Of a stretch of 64,000 nucleotides of DNA, positions 34,307 to 42,929 are shown one piece after another. The notes below the pieces were generated by a model. It did no database searches. It had not been told where the DNA came from and saw only the letters and a program-made list of their open reading frames with translations. Source of the stretch: Clostridia bacterium. GTDB lineage: Bacteria > Bacillota > Clostridia > Oscillospirales > Acutalibacteraceae. The position numbers and the translations under genes are program-made. Location of the stretch: assembly GCA_017410605.1 (NCBI GenBank), contig JAFQQN010000008.1:1-64000 (forward strand), read 5' to 3'. Positions within the stretch are counted from its first letter, which is position 1; every line of letters begins with the position of its first letter.

Positions 34307-34963
34307 TTACATAAATATTTTTCCGTCTTCTAAATATAACATTTTTCTTGTTATATGGCAGAAAGGATTTTTAGAAGAGATTTTTTCAAAATAAGCATTA
34401 ATTAATATTTTAGGGTTAATATTATCCTGTCCCCCGGCAGGAAGGCGAAGATGTAATACCACCTGTTCCCCCTCTTGACTAACCTTAAAATCCTTTATTT
34501 TAGGTGCAATATCTATTTGGTTTATGCCTCCTTTTTTGGTCTTTTTCAAAACAATAATTTCTTTGTTTTTCAAAAAATCTTCGAGGCTGTGTGCAGTAGC
34601 ACCGCTATCTACAGCAAAGAAGCACTTAAAATCGGCAAAGGCAATTTTACCCGCCTTTGAAACAGGCTCTTTAAGGTCAATTATTTCCATACCAGGTGGG
34701 CAAACCGCTTTAATCATTTCTCTTGCCTTTTCAAGGGGAAATTCATCATTTTCAAGTCTGAAGTCCATAACCTCATACTCGCTGTCAAACCCCAAAGAAA
34801 GAGGCAGCGCAAAGGTAATGTAGGGGTGCTTATTAAACCCTTCGGTATACCATACAGGTACCTTAGAAAGGCGAATTATTCTGGTCATAAAGCGGTTCAT
34901 ATCTAAATGAGAAACAAAGCGAAGGGCTCCGCTTTTTTTATAAAACAGTCTTACATTTTTCAA
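34307..34963 (-). CDS. DUF2344 / TIGR03936 radical-SAM-linked protein
   Basis: 218 residues if started at the TTG at 34963, nine bases after GGAGG; the longer frame to 35038 lies inside the upstream gene. The N-terminus (VRLFYKKSGALRFVSHLDMNRFMTRIIRLS) and VPVWYTEGFNKHPYITFALPLSLGFDSE match the DUF2344 family, which is found beside, or fused to, TIGR03960 radical SAM proteins. Function unknown. The gene overlaps the 3' end of the radical SAM gene by 26 bp, so the two are translationally coupled. Confidence 0.88.
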   Translation of the reverse strand: MKNVRLFYKKSGALRFVSHLDMNRFMTRIIRLSKVPVWYTEGFNKHPYITFALPLSLGFDSEYEVMDFRLENDEFPLEKAREMIKAVCPPGMEIIDLKEPVSKAGKIAFADFKCFFAVDSGATAHSLEDFLKNKEIIVLKKTKKGGINQIDIAPKIKDFKVSQEGEQVVLHLRLPAGGQDNINPKILINAYFEKISSKNPFCHITRKMLYLEDGKIFM

Positions 34964-36797
34964 AGCAAACACCCTCCCCATATTTCGCCGCGCCGCAACC
35001 TGCACATTTTTCTCTGCAGTTTGGCGTTGTAGCCTCATTACAGGCCTTATTATATTCGTCTATTAAAAATTTCTTATTAACGCCGTAATCTAAATGGTCC
35101 CAAGGGTTAATCTCGTCAGGTTTTCTTTCTCTATTGGCATAAAACCTGGGGTCAAGACCAGCCTTTTGGAAGGCCTTCATCCAACGCTCATAGCTAAAGC
35201 ATTCACCCCAGCTGTCCATTTTAGCACCGTCTTGAAAAGCGTTTAGAATAGCCTGTCCTACACGGCGGTCTCCCCTTGCAAGAACCCCCTCAAGGGCGCT
35301 TGTTTCACTGTCGTGCCAAGAAAGAGATATTTTTTTAGTAGTAATTGCACTAACCAAAACCTGATGCTTTCTGTGAAGCTCTTCTGCCGTTATTTGAGGG
35401 CAAAACTCAAACGGAGTGAAAGGCTTTGGAACGAAGTTGGAAACACTTATAGAAACAGTTACACCCCTGCCCTTTTGTTTATATGGACTGCTGTAATAAA
35501 GGTCTACTATTTTTTGGCCCAGCTTTGCTATACCCTCAATATCTTCATCAGTCTCGGTAGGCAGACCCACCATAAAATAAAGCTTAACCGAGGTATAACC
35601 TCCCTTAAAGGCGGTTTCGCAAGAAGACAAAATATCCTCCTCTGTTATATTTTTATTTATAACATCTCTAAGACGCTGAGTACCCGCCTCCGGCGCAAAG
35701 GTAAGGCCGCTTTTCCTTATCATCTTCATTTTTTCTAAAAGCTCAGGAGAAAAATTATCAATACGAAGAGAGGGTAAAGAAAGACTTATATTTTCCTTTT
35801 CTGTCCAATCTATCATAGTGTTTAAAAGCGGCTCTATTTCTCTATAATCACTTGTGCTGAGAGAGGAAAGTGAAAGCTCGTCATAACCTGTATTCATACA
35901 AAGGTCATACGCGCTTTTATTAATTGTTTCGGACGACTTTTCTCTTACAGGGCGGTAAATAAAACCGGCCTGGCAAAAACGGCAGCCCCTTATACATCCT
36001 CTGAAAATTTCCATAACGGCGCGGTCGTGAACTATCTCTGTATAGGGCACAGGAAAATTTTCGGGGTAATGCACCGAGTCTAAATTTTTAATTATTCTTT
36101 TTTCTACTATCTTTGGTGCGCCCTCTTGGGGAGTATATTTATTTATTGTTCCATCGTCATTATACTCAACCTTATATAAAGACGGAACATAAACACCCTT
36201 TATTTTGGCCGCTTGTTTTAGAAATTCCTTTTTGTCGGTACCGCCTGAAGCCTTAAAACTTTTATACAGGTCAATAACCTCTAAATCAACCTCTTCACCC
36301 TCACCTAAAAAGAAAATATCTACAAAATCGGCAATAGGCTCAGGGTTGCAAACGCAAGGACCACCTGCAACTACCAGAGGCGCAAGTTCTTTTCTCTCTT
36401 TCGATAAAAGGGGTATACCGGCAAGGTCTAACATATTTAAAACATTGGTATAAGAAAGCTCATATTGCATTGTAAAGCCTACAAAATCGAAATCGCTAAT
36501 AGGGTCGCGGCTTTCAAGGGCAAAAAGAGGAATATTATTTTTGCGCATAACCTCTTCAAAATCGGTTCCGGGGGCAAAAACACGCTCACACCAAATATCC
36601 TCACGGCTATTAAAGAGTGAATAAAGAATTTTCATTCCCAAATGAGACATACCAATTTCATATGTATCGGGGAAACAAAAAGCAAACCTAACGTCTATCT
36701 TTTCTTTATCCTTAATAACGCTGCCCATTTCACCGCCGGAGTATCTTCCCGGTTTTTGAACGGTTAAAAACAGCTCTTCCAGTCTTTGATTATCCAC
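34938..36797 (-). CDS. TIGR03960 family B12-binding-like radical SAM protein
   Basis: 619 residues from the GTG at 36797 (GGAGG, 7 nt upstream). Residues about 30-230 are a cobalamin-binding-like domain (VRFAFCFPDTYEIGMSHLGMKILY, APLVVAGGPCVCNPEPIADFVDIFFLGEGEE). The radical SAM core follows with IFRGCIRGCRFCQAG (CxxxCxxC, about 270-277). A Cys-rich tail (NCREKCAGCGAAKYGEGVCFEKC) could bind a further cluster. Family members are conserved in Firmicutes with DUF2344 partners, and no reaction is established that I know of. The DUF2344 gene overlaps its 3' end. Confidence 0.9.
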   Translation of the reverse strand: MDNQRLEELFLTVQKPGRYSGGEMGSVIKDKEKIDVRFAFCFPDTYEIGMSHLGMKILYSLFNSREDIWCERVFAPGTDFEEVMRKNNIPLFALESRDPISDFDFVGFTMQYELSYTNVLNMLDLAGIPLLSKERKELAPLVVAGGPCVCNPEPIADFVDIFFLGEGEEVDLEVIDLYKSFKASGGTDKKEFLKQAAKIKGVYVPSLYKVEYNDDGTINKYTPQEGAPKIVEKRIIKNLDSVHYPENFPVPYTEIVHDRAVMEIFRGCIRGCRFCQAGFIYRPVREKSSETINKSAYDLCMNTGYDELSLSSLSTSDYREIEPLLNTMIDWTEKENISLSLPSLRIDNFSPELLEKMKMIRKSGLTFAPEAGTQRLRDVINKNITEEDILSSCETAFKGGYTSVKLYFMVGLPTETDEDIEGIAKLGQKIVDLYYSSPYKQKGRGVTVSISVSNFVPKPFTPFEFCPQITAEELHRKHQVLVSAITTKKISLSWHDSETSALEGVLARGDRRVGQAILNAFQDGAKMDSWGECFSYERWMKAFQKAGLDPRFYANRERKPDEINPWDHLDYGVNKKFLIDEYNKACNEATTPNCREKCAGCGAAKYGEGVCFEKCKTVL

Positions 36798-36860
36798 CAA
36801 AATTCCTCCAAAATAAATCTTAGTACATTTTACAGCATTTTGAAGTATTTTTCAACCTTT

Positions 36861-37454
36861 TTAAGTCTTAAAAGTATATATTAAAAGATAAATACCAAAA
36901 ATTATAACAGAGGGGTTTTTTCTTTGAAAAATAAAAATATACAACCCAAACAGTATTATCACAGCACAAGCTAAAAAGCTTACCCCTTTCAAAACAAGGT
37001 CGGTATTTTTAAGGTCTAAAAATTGACTGATAAAAATTAACAGTAAATTACCGCCGTCAAGCCCCTGTATTGGAAGCAAATTTATTATTGCTATTACAAG
37101 GCTAACCAAACCGTAATTTAACCAAATAAGATTATTTGTTGTCGCCAATGCAAAATAACACACACCAAAAAACAACAAATTTGCCACCGGCCCAGCCAAA
37201 AGCATTAATGCTTCTTTGAGGGTTGATAAGCTATAGCACCCCTGCACAGCCACACTTCCAAGCCTGAAAGAAATTTTTTCAATTTTGCACCTAAAAGCTA
37301 AAAGTATTAAAATATGCCCCCATTCGTGCAAAAAAGTAGCTATAGCAGTAGGAAGCATAAGCCCTGTTTTATCTACATAAAGCATAAAAGTTATAAGGCT
37401 CATAAAACCAACAGAGACCCCAAAGGTTATTCCAAACAGCTTTTGTTCAACCAT
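36861..37454 (-). CDS. spoIVFB: SpoIVFB-like M50 intramembrane metalloprotease
   Basis: 197 residues with five to six membrane segments. The zinc site is FLHEWGH (His43, Glu44, His47), and the third ligand is Asp133 in LLPIQGLDGGN, as in site-2 proteases. In sporulating Firmicutes SpoIVFB cleaves pro-sigma-K in the outer forespore membrane. The gene overlaps the upstream M23-type gene by 8 bp, the order expected for spoIVFA-spoIVFB, which supports the name. There is no strong ribosome site, so coupling is likely. A generic M50 protease role cannot be excluded. Confidence 0.85.
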   Translation of the reverse strand: MVEQKLFGITFGVSVGFMSLITFMLYVDKTGLMLPTAIATFLHEWGHILILLAFRCKIEKISFRLGSVAVQGCYSLSTLKEALMLLAGPVANLLFFGVCYFALATTNNLIWLNYGLVSLVIAIINLLPIQGLDGGNLLLIFISQFLDLKNTDLVLKGVSFLACAVIILFGLYIFIFQRKNPSVIIFGIYLLIYTFKT

Positions 37455-38130
37455 TGTTTACATAATTTAAAAAAGGCTTTGGGTCTATTCTTGTGTCGTT
37501 TATTCTTATTTCAAAATGCAAATGATTGCCTGTAGAACGGCCAGTGCTTCCGCATTCAGCAATATGCTCTCCCGCCGAAACATACTCTCCTACCTTAGCT
37601 ACAAGACTATCACAATGACCGTAAAGCGTGGAAAAACCGTTATGGTCTATAATAATATAATTACCGTAATCTTTATGCCCTATCTCACATTTCCTAACAA
37701 CCCCCGAAGCGGCGGCCACAATATTCTCACCTTTAGCGGCGCCAATATCTAACCCATTATGGTTAGAGGGTTTGCCGGTAAAAGGGTCAATCCTGTAACC
37801 AAATGGTGAGGTTATTTGACCAATTATAGGGTTAACAAACTCCTGATTGAAAGGCATATCAATATGTTCTAAGGGGCCGCCTACACCAACCTCTGCGGCT
37901 ACATCTTCAATTTTTGTTTCGACGTCAACATTATTGTTATACCAATTTTTAATTTCCGCAAAATAATCTGCAAAAAAAAGCTTAATTATTAAAACTGCAA
38001 TAATTATTATACCGCAAAGGGCACAGTGCATTAAAATTATAACTAAATGCGGGTCAAAGGTCTTAGTCTGTGACTCCTCATTTGAATGTTCTTCAAGCTG
38101 TGGCTCTTCTATTATAAGTTGCTCTTCCAT
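37447..38130 (-). CDS. spoIVFA: SpoIVFA-like membrane protein with LytM (M23) domain
   Basis: 227 residues: an acidic N-terminus, one membrane segment (about 29-53), a linker, then a LytM/M23 domain (about 98-227). Its metal residues all seem intact: HNGLDIG (His124, Asp128), YGHCDSL (His172) and NHLHFEI (His203, His205). In B. subtilis SpoIVFA anchors and inhibits SpoIVFB together with BofA and is itself cut by other proteases. The overlap with the M50 gene supports this assignment. An alternative is a general membrane-bound M23 endopeptidase. No bofA is in the window. Confidence 0.8.
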   Translation of the reverse strand: MEEQLIIEEPQLEEHSNEESQTKTFDPHLVIILMHCALCGIIIIAVLIIKLFFADYFAEIKNWYNNNVDVETKIEDVAAEVGVGGPLEHIDMPFNQEFVNPIIGQITSPFGYRIDPFTGKPSNHNGLDIGAAKGENIVAAASGVVRKCEIGHKDYGNYIIIDHNGFSTLYGHCDSLVAKVGEYVSAGEHIAECGSTGRSTGNHLHFEIRINDTRIDPKPFLNYVNNG

Positions 38131-38175
38131 ATAATTTCACACTCCCACTAATCTATATGACAAAAAGGGGAGAAA

Positions 38176-38215
38176 AATTCAGCCCTTTACGGAATTAACC
38201 GTAAAGGGCTGAATT
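38176..38215 (-). terminator. Rho-independent terminator behind the 40-residue peptide gene
   Basis: Stem AATTCAGCCCTTTACGG with its complement around AATTAA; on the minus strand it is followed by five T. It lies 9 bp beyond the peptide stop codon. Confidence 0.85.
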
Positions 38216-38223
38216 ATATTTTT

Positions 38224-38346
38224 TTATTCTTCAGGCTCTAAAAGACCCATATCGATTTCTACATCGCTTTGAATAACAACGTCTAACATAATCTTTGCAC
38301 TAGAAGGTTTTTTAATTTTTAAATCGGGTGGACTATATTTTTTCAT
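38224..38346 (-). CDS. 40-residue peptide of unknown function
   Basis: ATG at 38346 with AGGAGG 8 nt upstream, stop at 38224. The product begins MKKYSPPDLKIKKPSSAK and ends QSDVEIDMGLLEPEE. The tail resembles the C-terminus of the protein encoded just upstream (QEDVEIDLGDLLDGK), and the DNA there is also similar. The start recalls short MKxYxxPxL-type peptides common in gut Clostridia (from memory), some of which have been suggested to be peptide precursors. No maturation enzyme is adjacent. It sits 55 bp after the metallo-beta-lactamase gene and before a terminator. Confidence 0.7.
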   Translation of the reverse strand: MKKYSPPDLKIKKPSSAKIMLDVVIQSDVEIDMGLLEPEE

Positions 38347-38401
38347 GAACTTTCCTCCTATACATTATTCTACTTTTAACGCCACGGCACCAAGCATTAT
38401 T

Positions 38402-41167
38402 TTATTTGCCATCCAACAAATCTCCAAGATCGATTTCCACATCTTCTTGAGGAGTGCCGGGATTATAAAGGGCTGTTCTGTTACTATCCGTCTTCCACTG
38501 AGACCTAATATCGGCCGCTGCAGAATCGGTATTATGTCCTTCGATTTTTCCGTCAAGAAAATCCTTAACGTACTGTTTATCGCTTTGAAGAGCAATAAGA
38601 GCGTCGCCGGAAAAATCGGATTCATCTGTACTCAAAATAGCCTGCATAACATCAAAAACACTTGCCTGGGCCGTTTCGCCGTAATGAACATATATATCGC
38701 CATCGGCGTTTTTAAATGCAAAATAGGTGTGGAAAGAATAAACGGTATCATACTGTGTATAGTCAGTGGTAGAACCGTTATACCCAACATTGGTCATTGC
38801 AACGGTGCTGTTAACAAAATATCCAACCTCATCGGCATTATTGTAGGCTTCATAAGGAGTCTTTGTATCAACATAAAGTTTCTCGCCGTTATACACGATA
38901 CCCTTATATTTTGTTCCTACACCATCAACCTTAAGGCTCTTCGCTGTGCCGTCATAATAGTCAAGCATTGTAGTATCAGCGGTAAGGTTATCCTGCTTTG
39001 TAAGCATTACGCCGTATTCTGCAAGATAATAACCATCACTACACTTTGCGCCTATAAGCTCAAAGGGAACCTTAAACTTAAATCTTACAGCCTGAGATTT
39101 TTCTGACTGCTTTCTTATTGAGAAACCAACCTGAGTAGATATAGCTTCTAAATTAAGCTCGTGAGCGTTGGTGGGGTTAGGTAATGAAAATTTGTTTTCG
39201 CTTTCTAAAGCAACATAATCTGTAGTGAATATTCTTGTGCCATAGTCTGCAATAACAATTTCTTTAACGTTATCGGCACCCATAACATAAGTACCTGCCG
39301 CCTGGTTTACAACTGTTCTAAATCTTGCAGGGGCTACCGGCCAAAGAGCAACGGTGGGGTCAACTAGCCTGTAAAGGGGTGTGGTAAACTGAGCGTTTGT
39401 AGAATCTGTATTATAACCGTGGTGAGCAATTTGCATAAAGTAGCTCTGAATAGGGCTTACGCCTGTAGTTTCATCAACGGGGTAGCGGTTAACAATAACC
39501 TTAAGAGCGTTAGCCAAGGCATCGCCGAAGAATGTGGTAGCCTTATCTTCATAACCTTCAAAATAAACTCTAAAAGCGGTAGAAGTAACATTAAAGTCAT
39601 ATATATCGGCAACAGAGTTCTCGAAATCCGAGAAGGTGTAAAGAATCTCTATAACGGCGTTGCCTATATGATATTTATAACCTGTATGTGGGGTTGAAAT
39701 TTCAGTTTCAGGAAGATATGCAGCAACATTACGATAGAAGGTTGTCAAACGGTCGGGGTCTCTTGAAACACCGTCAACCGCCTCACCATGTGTATTACTG
39801 GCAAGAAGCTCTTGATCGGGGAAGTTATAAATAAGCTGTTCAATTTCAACCTCATCGTGATATTTTTCAACAAAGGCACTAAAGCCGCCAATATGGTCAG
39901 AGTGAGCATGGGTTAAGACCCAAGCAGCTATTTTAATATCCTCGGTCTCAGAGTTTTCTTTAAGGAAGTTATAAATAGAGTCGGCCTGGGCGGCGTTTGT
40001 GTGAGATGTACCGCCGTCAATAAGGATAAAACGTCCGTCATCTAATCTGTATGCATAAGACATACCGTCAACACCGCTGGTGTTAAGGTTGTTAATTTGT
40101 GCCATAAAGGGCTCGATGGTACCAGCTGTGCGGTTTTCGTCTTTAAGGGCAGGTAAAACATCGGTATATTGATAGCTTACCATAATTTTTGAAGCAGGAG
40201 CATCATAAGCCACATTAACTGTAGTGTTAGACTTGGTATATACCGCAAACTTGTTCGTACCTATCTCATTGGTTGTATATTGATTGAAGCCCTCTGTTTC
40301 AAGTGTAGCGCAGTATGCGGTAAAGTCATCGGCGGTTACATTTTGATAATAGTCAGTTTCTGCCGTTTCGGTGTAAAGATGATTATAGGGATTTTTGCCG
40401 GTAAGTGTAGGAACTTCGCAGTCAGGTGTTTTCTTTTCGGGCATTGAAACCTCTAAAAGTACAAAGTCATCTAAGAAAACAGCCGAATTTTGTGCCACGC
40501 TAACAACGAACTGAAGTGCCTCATTTAATTCACCGCTATTAAAAGGAAGATTAACATTATACCAAGTGTTGGCCTCGACGCCGCCAATTGTTCTGGCTTT
40601 GCTTGTTGCACGATTTGTTGCAGTGCCGTCTATACTTGCAGTGCATGTATTATACGCTATTGAATAAAGATAACCATTATTTTTTGAATTACCTGCGCTA
40701 TTTATAACGGCTCCCTCTACAGTATGCGCAAAGATACCCGCATACTGAAAAGCATAGGAATAACCGCTCGCATGTCTGGGTGTTGGTGTCATATATTTGA
40801 AAGAAAGAATATATTCTGTGTTTTCCTTTATATTTTCAAGATTAATACCAAAGCAATGGCCACTCCAGGAGGTGCCTGTAAGGCTTGTGCCAAGCTTTAT
40901 TGAACTTTTATCACCGTCGTAATCGTATTGGGCATCGGTATTTATTGAAATTGCTCCCTTTTGAGCATCGGGTGCTTTGTAACCCGATACGTCTGAAAAC
41001 AGGGTTGTAGAGCCCGAACCCGCTACTAACCACTTAGTTGTATCTGACATCAGGGCTGTCAAATCCTCGCCTTTATTTGCATTAGCAAGTGCCGAAGTAG
41101 TAAAGCAAACGCCAATACTTGTAATCAAAATTAAACAGGAAAGTAAAACAGATATTAATTTTTTCAT
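38402..41167 (-). CDS. Secreted metallo-beta-lactamase-fold protein with CBM-like domain
   Basis: 921 residues from the ATG at 41167 (AAAGGG site; the longer frame to 41266 has no signal peptide at its front). Residues 1-28 are a signal peptide (LISVLLSCLILITSIGVCF, then SALA). Residues about 30-240 look like a jelly-roll binding module (ENTEYILSFKYMTPTP, NTWYNVNLPFNSGEL, DDFVLLEV). The metallo-beta-lactamase domain follows, with LTHAHSDHIGG (His420, His422, Asp424, His425) and QIAHHGYNTDS. Residues about 650-921 are a C-terminal beta region. The substrate is unknown; secreted relatives cleave nucleic acids, lactones or phosphodiesters. It ends DVEIDLGDLLDGK, echoed in the next small gene. 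Confidence 0.85.
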   Translation of the reverse strand: MKKLISVLLSCLILITSIGVCFTTSALANANKGEDLTALMSDTTKWLVAGSGSTTLFSDVSGYKAPDAQKGAISINTDAQYDYDGDKSSIKLGTSLTGTSWSGHCFGINLENIKENTEYILSFKYMTPTPRHASGYSYAFQYAGIFAHTVEGAVINSAGNSKNNGYLYSIAYNTCTASIDGTATNRATSKARTIGGVEANTWYNVNLPFNSGELNEALQFVVSVAQNSAVFLDDFVLLEVSMPEKKTPDCEVPTLTGKNPYNHLYTETAETDYYQNVTADDFTAYCATLETEGFNQYTTNEIGTNKFAVYTKSNTTVNVAYDAPASKIMVSYQYTDVLPALKDENRTAGTIEPFMAQINNLNTSGVDGMSYAYRLDDGRFILIDGGTSHTNAAQADSIYNFLKENSETEDIKIAAWVLTHAHSDHIGGFSAFVEKYHDEVEIEQLIYNFPDQELLASNTHGEAVDGVSRDPDRLTTFYRNVAAYLPETEISTPHTGYKYHIGNAVIEILYTFSDFENSVADIYDFNVTSTAFRVYFEGYEDKATTFFGDALANALKVIVNRYPVDETTGVSPIQSYFMQIAHHGYNTDSTNAQFTTPLYRLVDPTVALWPVAPARFRTVVNQAAGTYVMGADNVKEIVIADYGTRIFTTDYVALESENKFSLPNPTNAHELNLEAISTQVGFSIRKQSEKSQAVRFKFKVPFELIGAKCSDGYYLAEYGVMLTKQDNLTADTTMLDYYDGTAKSLKVDGVGTKYKGIVYNGEKLYVDTKTPYEAYNNADEVGYFVNSTVAMTNVGYNGSTTDYTQYDTVYSFHTYFAFKNADGDIYVHYGETAQASVFDVMQAILSTDESDFSGDALIALQSDKQYVKDFLDGKIEGHNTDSAAADIRSQWKTDSNRTALYNPGTPQEDVEIDLGDLLDGK

Positions 41168-41298
41168 ATATAACATCCCTTTCTTTATGTTGTTGAAAAT
41201 ACTTACATATTTATGATATATTAACCAAAGCCTTCTTTCAACAGACAAAACGACGAAAAAGTGCACTTTTTAACCAAGGGAAAATTTGCATAATTATA

Positions 41299-41331
41299 GT
41301 GCCGAGAGGAGTTTTTCTCTCGGCACTTTTT
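41299..41331. terminator. Hairpin, probable terminator
   Basis: Stem AGTGCCGAGAG (41299-41309) with CTCTCGGCACT (41317-41327). The T run is on the + side, while the only gene reading into it (araC) is on the minus strand, so its direction is unclear. Confidence 0.5.
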
Positions 41332-42148
41332 AATACTTTATTTTTTTAATATACTCCTTTGGGGTAATTCCTAAATATTTTTTAAACAACTTAGCAAAGT
41401 ATTTTGGGTCTTCAAAGCCAACCCGCGAGGCAACTTTATGAATAGACACCCCTTTATCCTGCCCCAAAAGAACCTTGGCCACCTCTAACCTTTTTATATT
41501 GCGATATTCCACAAAGGTTTGCCCAGTTTGGGCTTTAAAAGACTCTCTAAACCGTGACTGACTCATTTGGCAAAGCTTAGCTATTTGTTCTAAAGAGGTG
41601 TTTTCGTTATAATGATAATGAATATACTCCATTGCCTTTCTTATTTTAACTGAAGAGCCTTTTTTAACTATAGATTCAGACATCATATCGGCAATATAAT
41701 AAAGCATTGAAAAGAAAATATGTTGTGCTCTGAGAATGGTTCCTCTTGTTTTTTTAGGACGGAATTTAGCAAACTGCTCAATATAATCGGTGAGTACCTT
41801 TGGAGTATTTTCGCTTAACATAGTAATTTCTTCAGTAAAAGCTATCTCGCTACCGCTTTCCTTTTCAACCATATTAAAATCTAAAAAGAAGAAGCTATAA
41901 GCCTCATCACACTCTTTTGAAATATAGGTGGACCCCATTGGAATATAAACAAGGTTGCCCGGCTTTATTATAATTCTTCTTTTCTGCTCGTCCTCTAAAA
42001 TCGCATATCCTGAATAAACATAAATAAAGGTGTTATATTTTCTGTCGTCTACATTATTTATTTTTTTATTAGTGCGAATTCTAAGTCCTTCAAAATAGGT
42101 CAGCATTAAAAAATGGTTTCCCAATTTATCAAAAGGAACTATTTTCAA
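41330..42148 (-). CDS. AraC-family transcriptional regulator
   Basis: 272 residues; the TTG at 42148 follows GGGAGG by 8 nt. Residues 1-150 are a cupin-like domain (FIYVYSGYAILEDEQKRRIIIKPGNLVYIPMGSTY), and residues about 165-272 the AraC helix-turn-helix pair (TSLEQIAKLCQMSQSRFRESF and VSIHKVASRVGFEDPKYFAKLFKKYLGITPKEY). It begins 12 bp after coaX, so it is the third cistron behind panT and coaX. It also lies upstream of the secreted metallo-beta-lactamase gene. Its target is not evident; the operon arrangement hints at shared control rather than proof of it. Confidence 0.85.
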   Translation of the reverse strand: MKIVPFDKLGNHFLMLTYFEGLRIRTNKKINNVDDRKYNTFIYVYSGYAILEDEQKRRIIIKPGNLVYIPMGSTYISKECDEAYSFFFLDFNMVEKESGSEIAFTEEITMLSENTPKVLTDYIEQFAKFRPKKTRGTILRAQHIFFSMLYYIADMMSESIVKKGSSVKIRKAMEYIHYHYNENTSLEQIAKLCQMSQSRFRESFKAQTGQTFVEYRNIKRLEVAKVLLGQDKGVSIHKVASRVGFEDPKYFAKLFKKYLGITPKEYIKKIKY

Positions 42149-42160
42149 AAAAACGCCTCC

Positions 42161-42925
42161 CTAGCAATTTTTATAATATATAAGCATAAGACCTTTTAAT
42201 AGCAAATCATCATCTAGAATTATTTTTCTTTTACAAAGAGGAGTTATAATTCCGGCTAGGCCACCGGTTGCAACAACAGTACACTCCTGCCCTAACTCTT
42301 TTTCAATTCGGTCTACAATGCCCTCCATACTGGCGGCATTTGAATATAAAATACCGCTTTTAAGGCAGTCAACTGTGTTTGTACCTATAACCTTTTTAGG
42401 TACATCGAAAGAAAACCTTGGCAGCTGTGAGGTTCGGCTAACTAAAGCATCGGTAGCAACTGCCATTCCGGTTGTTATTAAACCGCCTATATAATTTTTC
42501 TTAGAGTCAATAACCGAATATGTGGTGGCGGTACCCATATCTACAATAATCAGTGGCACGGGGTACTGAGCAATACCGGCAACAGCATCTACAACCAAAT
42601 CGCTTCCAAGCTGTTTGGGGTTGTCTATTAAAATGCTAAGTCCGTTTTTAACACCCGGGCCAACTACTAAGGGGATAACACCACAGGATTTTTGAACCGC
42701 CCTTTTAACGGTATTAGTAACCGATGGTACAACCGAGGACATAACTGCGCCCTCAACCAAAGAAAGCTTAAAATCGTGCATTTCAACGGCGGTTTTAATT
42801 GTTACGGCATATTCAAGGTCGGTATGGCTTTGATTGGTTGAAACCCGTTCTCTAAAAAGAATTTTATTACCTTCAAACCCGCCTATAACTATATTTGTAT
42901 TGCCAATATCTATTGCCAGTATCAT
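42161..42925 (-). CDS. coaX: Type III pantothenate kinase
   Basis: 254 residues. It phosphorylates pantothenate, the first step of CoA synthesis. The ASKHA-type first loop is MILAIDIGNTNIVIGGF, the second phosphate loop is IIVDMGTATTYSVID, and ATGGLAGII is a late glycine loop. Type III kinases are not inhibited by CoA. It lies 4 bp after the S component gene and near divergent coaBC, making a small CoA cluster. ATG at 42925. Confidence 0.96.
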   Translation of the reverse strand: MILAIDIGNTNIVIGGFEGNKILFRERVSTNQSHTDLEYAVTIKTAVEMHDFKLSLVEGAVMSSVVPSVTNTVKRAVQKSCGVIPLVVGPGVKNGLSILIDNPKQLGSDLVVDAVAGIAQYPVPLIIVDMGTATTYSVIDSKKNYIGGLITTGMAVATDALVSRTSQLPRFSFDVPKKVIGTNTVDCLKSGILYSNAASMEGIVDRIEKELGQECTVVATGGLAGIITPLCKRKIILDDDLLLKGLMLIYYKNC

Positions 42926-42929
42926 AATA

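Noticed and set aside
34938..35038. Longer start for the DUF2344 protein
   Set aside because: The extra residues lie inside the radical SAM gene in another frame, are basic and unlike the family; the TTG at 34963 has the ribosome site.
38365..38625. 86-codon minus strand frame overlapping the MBL gene end
   Set aside because: It is an out-of-frame shadow of the MBL gene and lacks a ribosome site; the 40-residue frame beside it has one.
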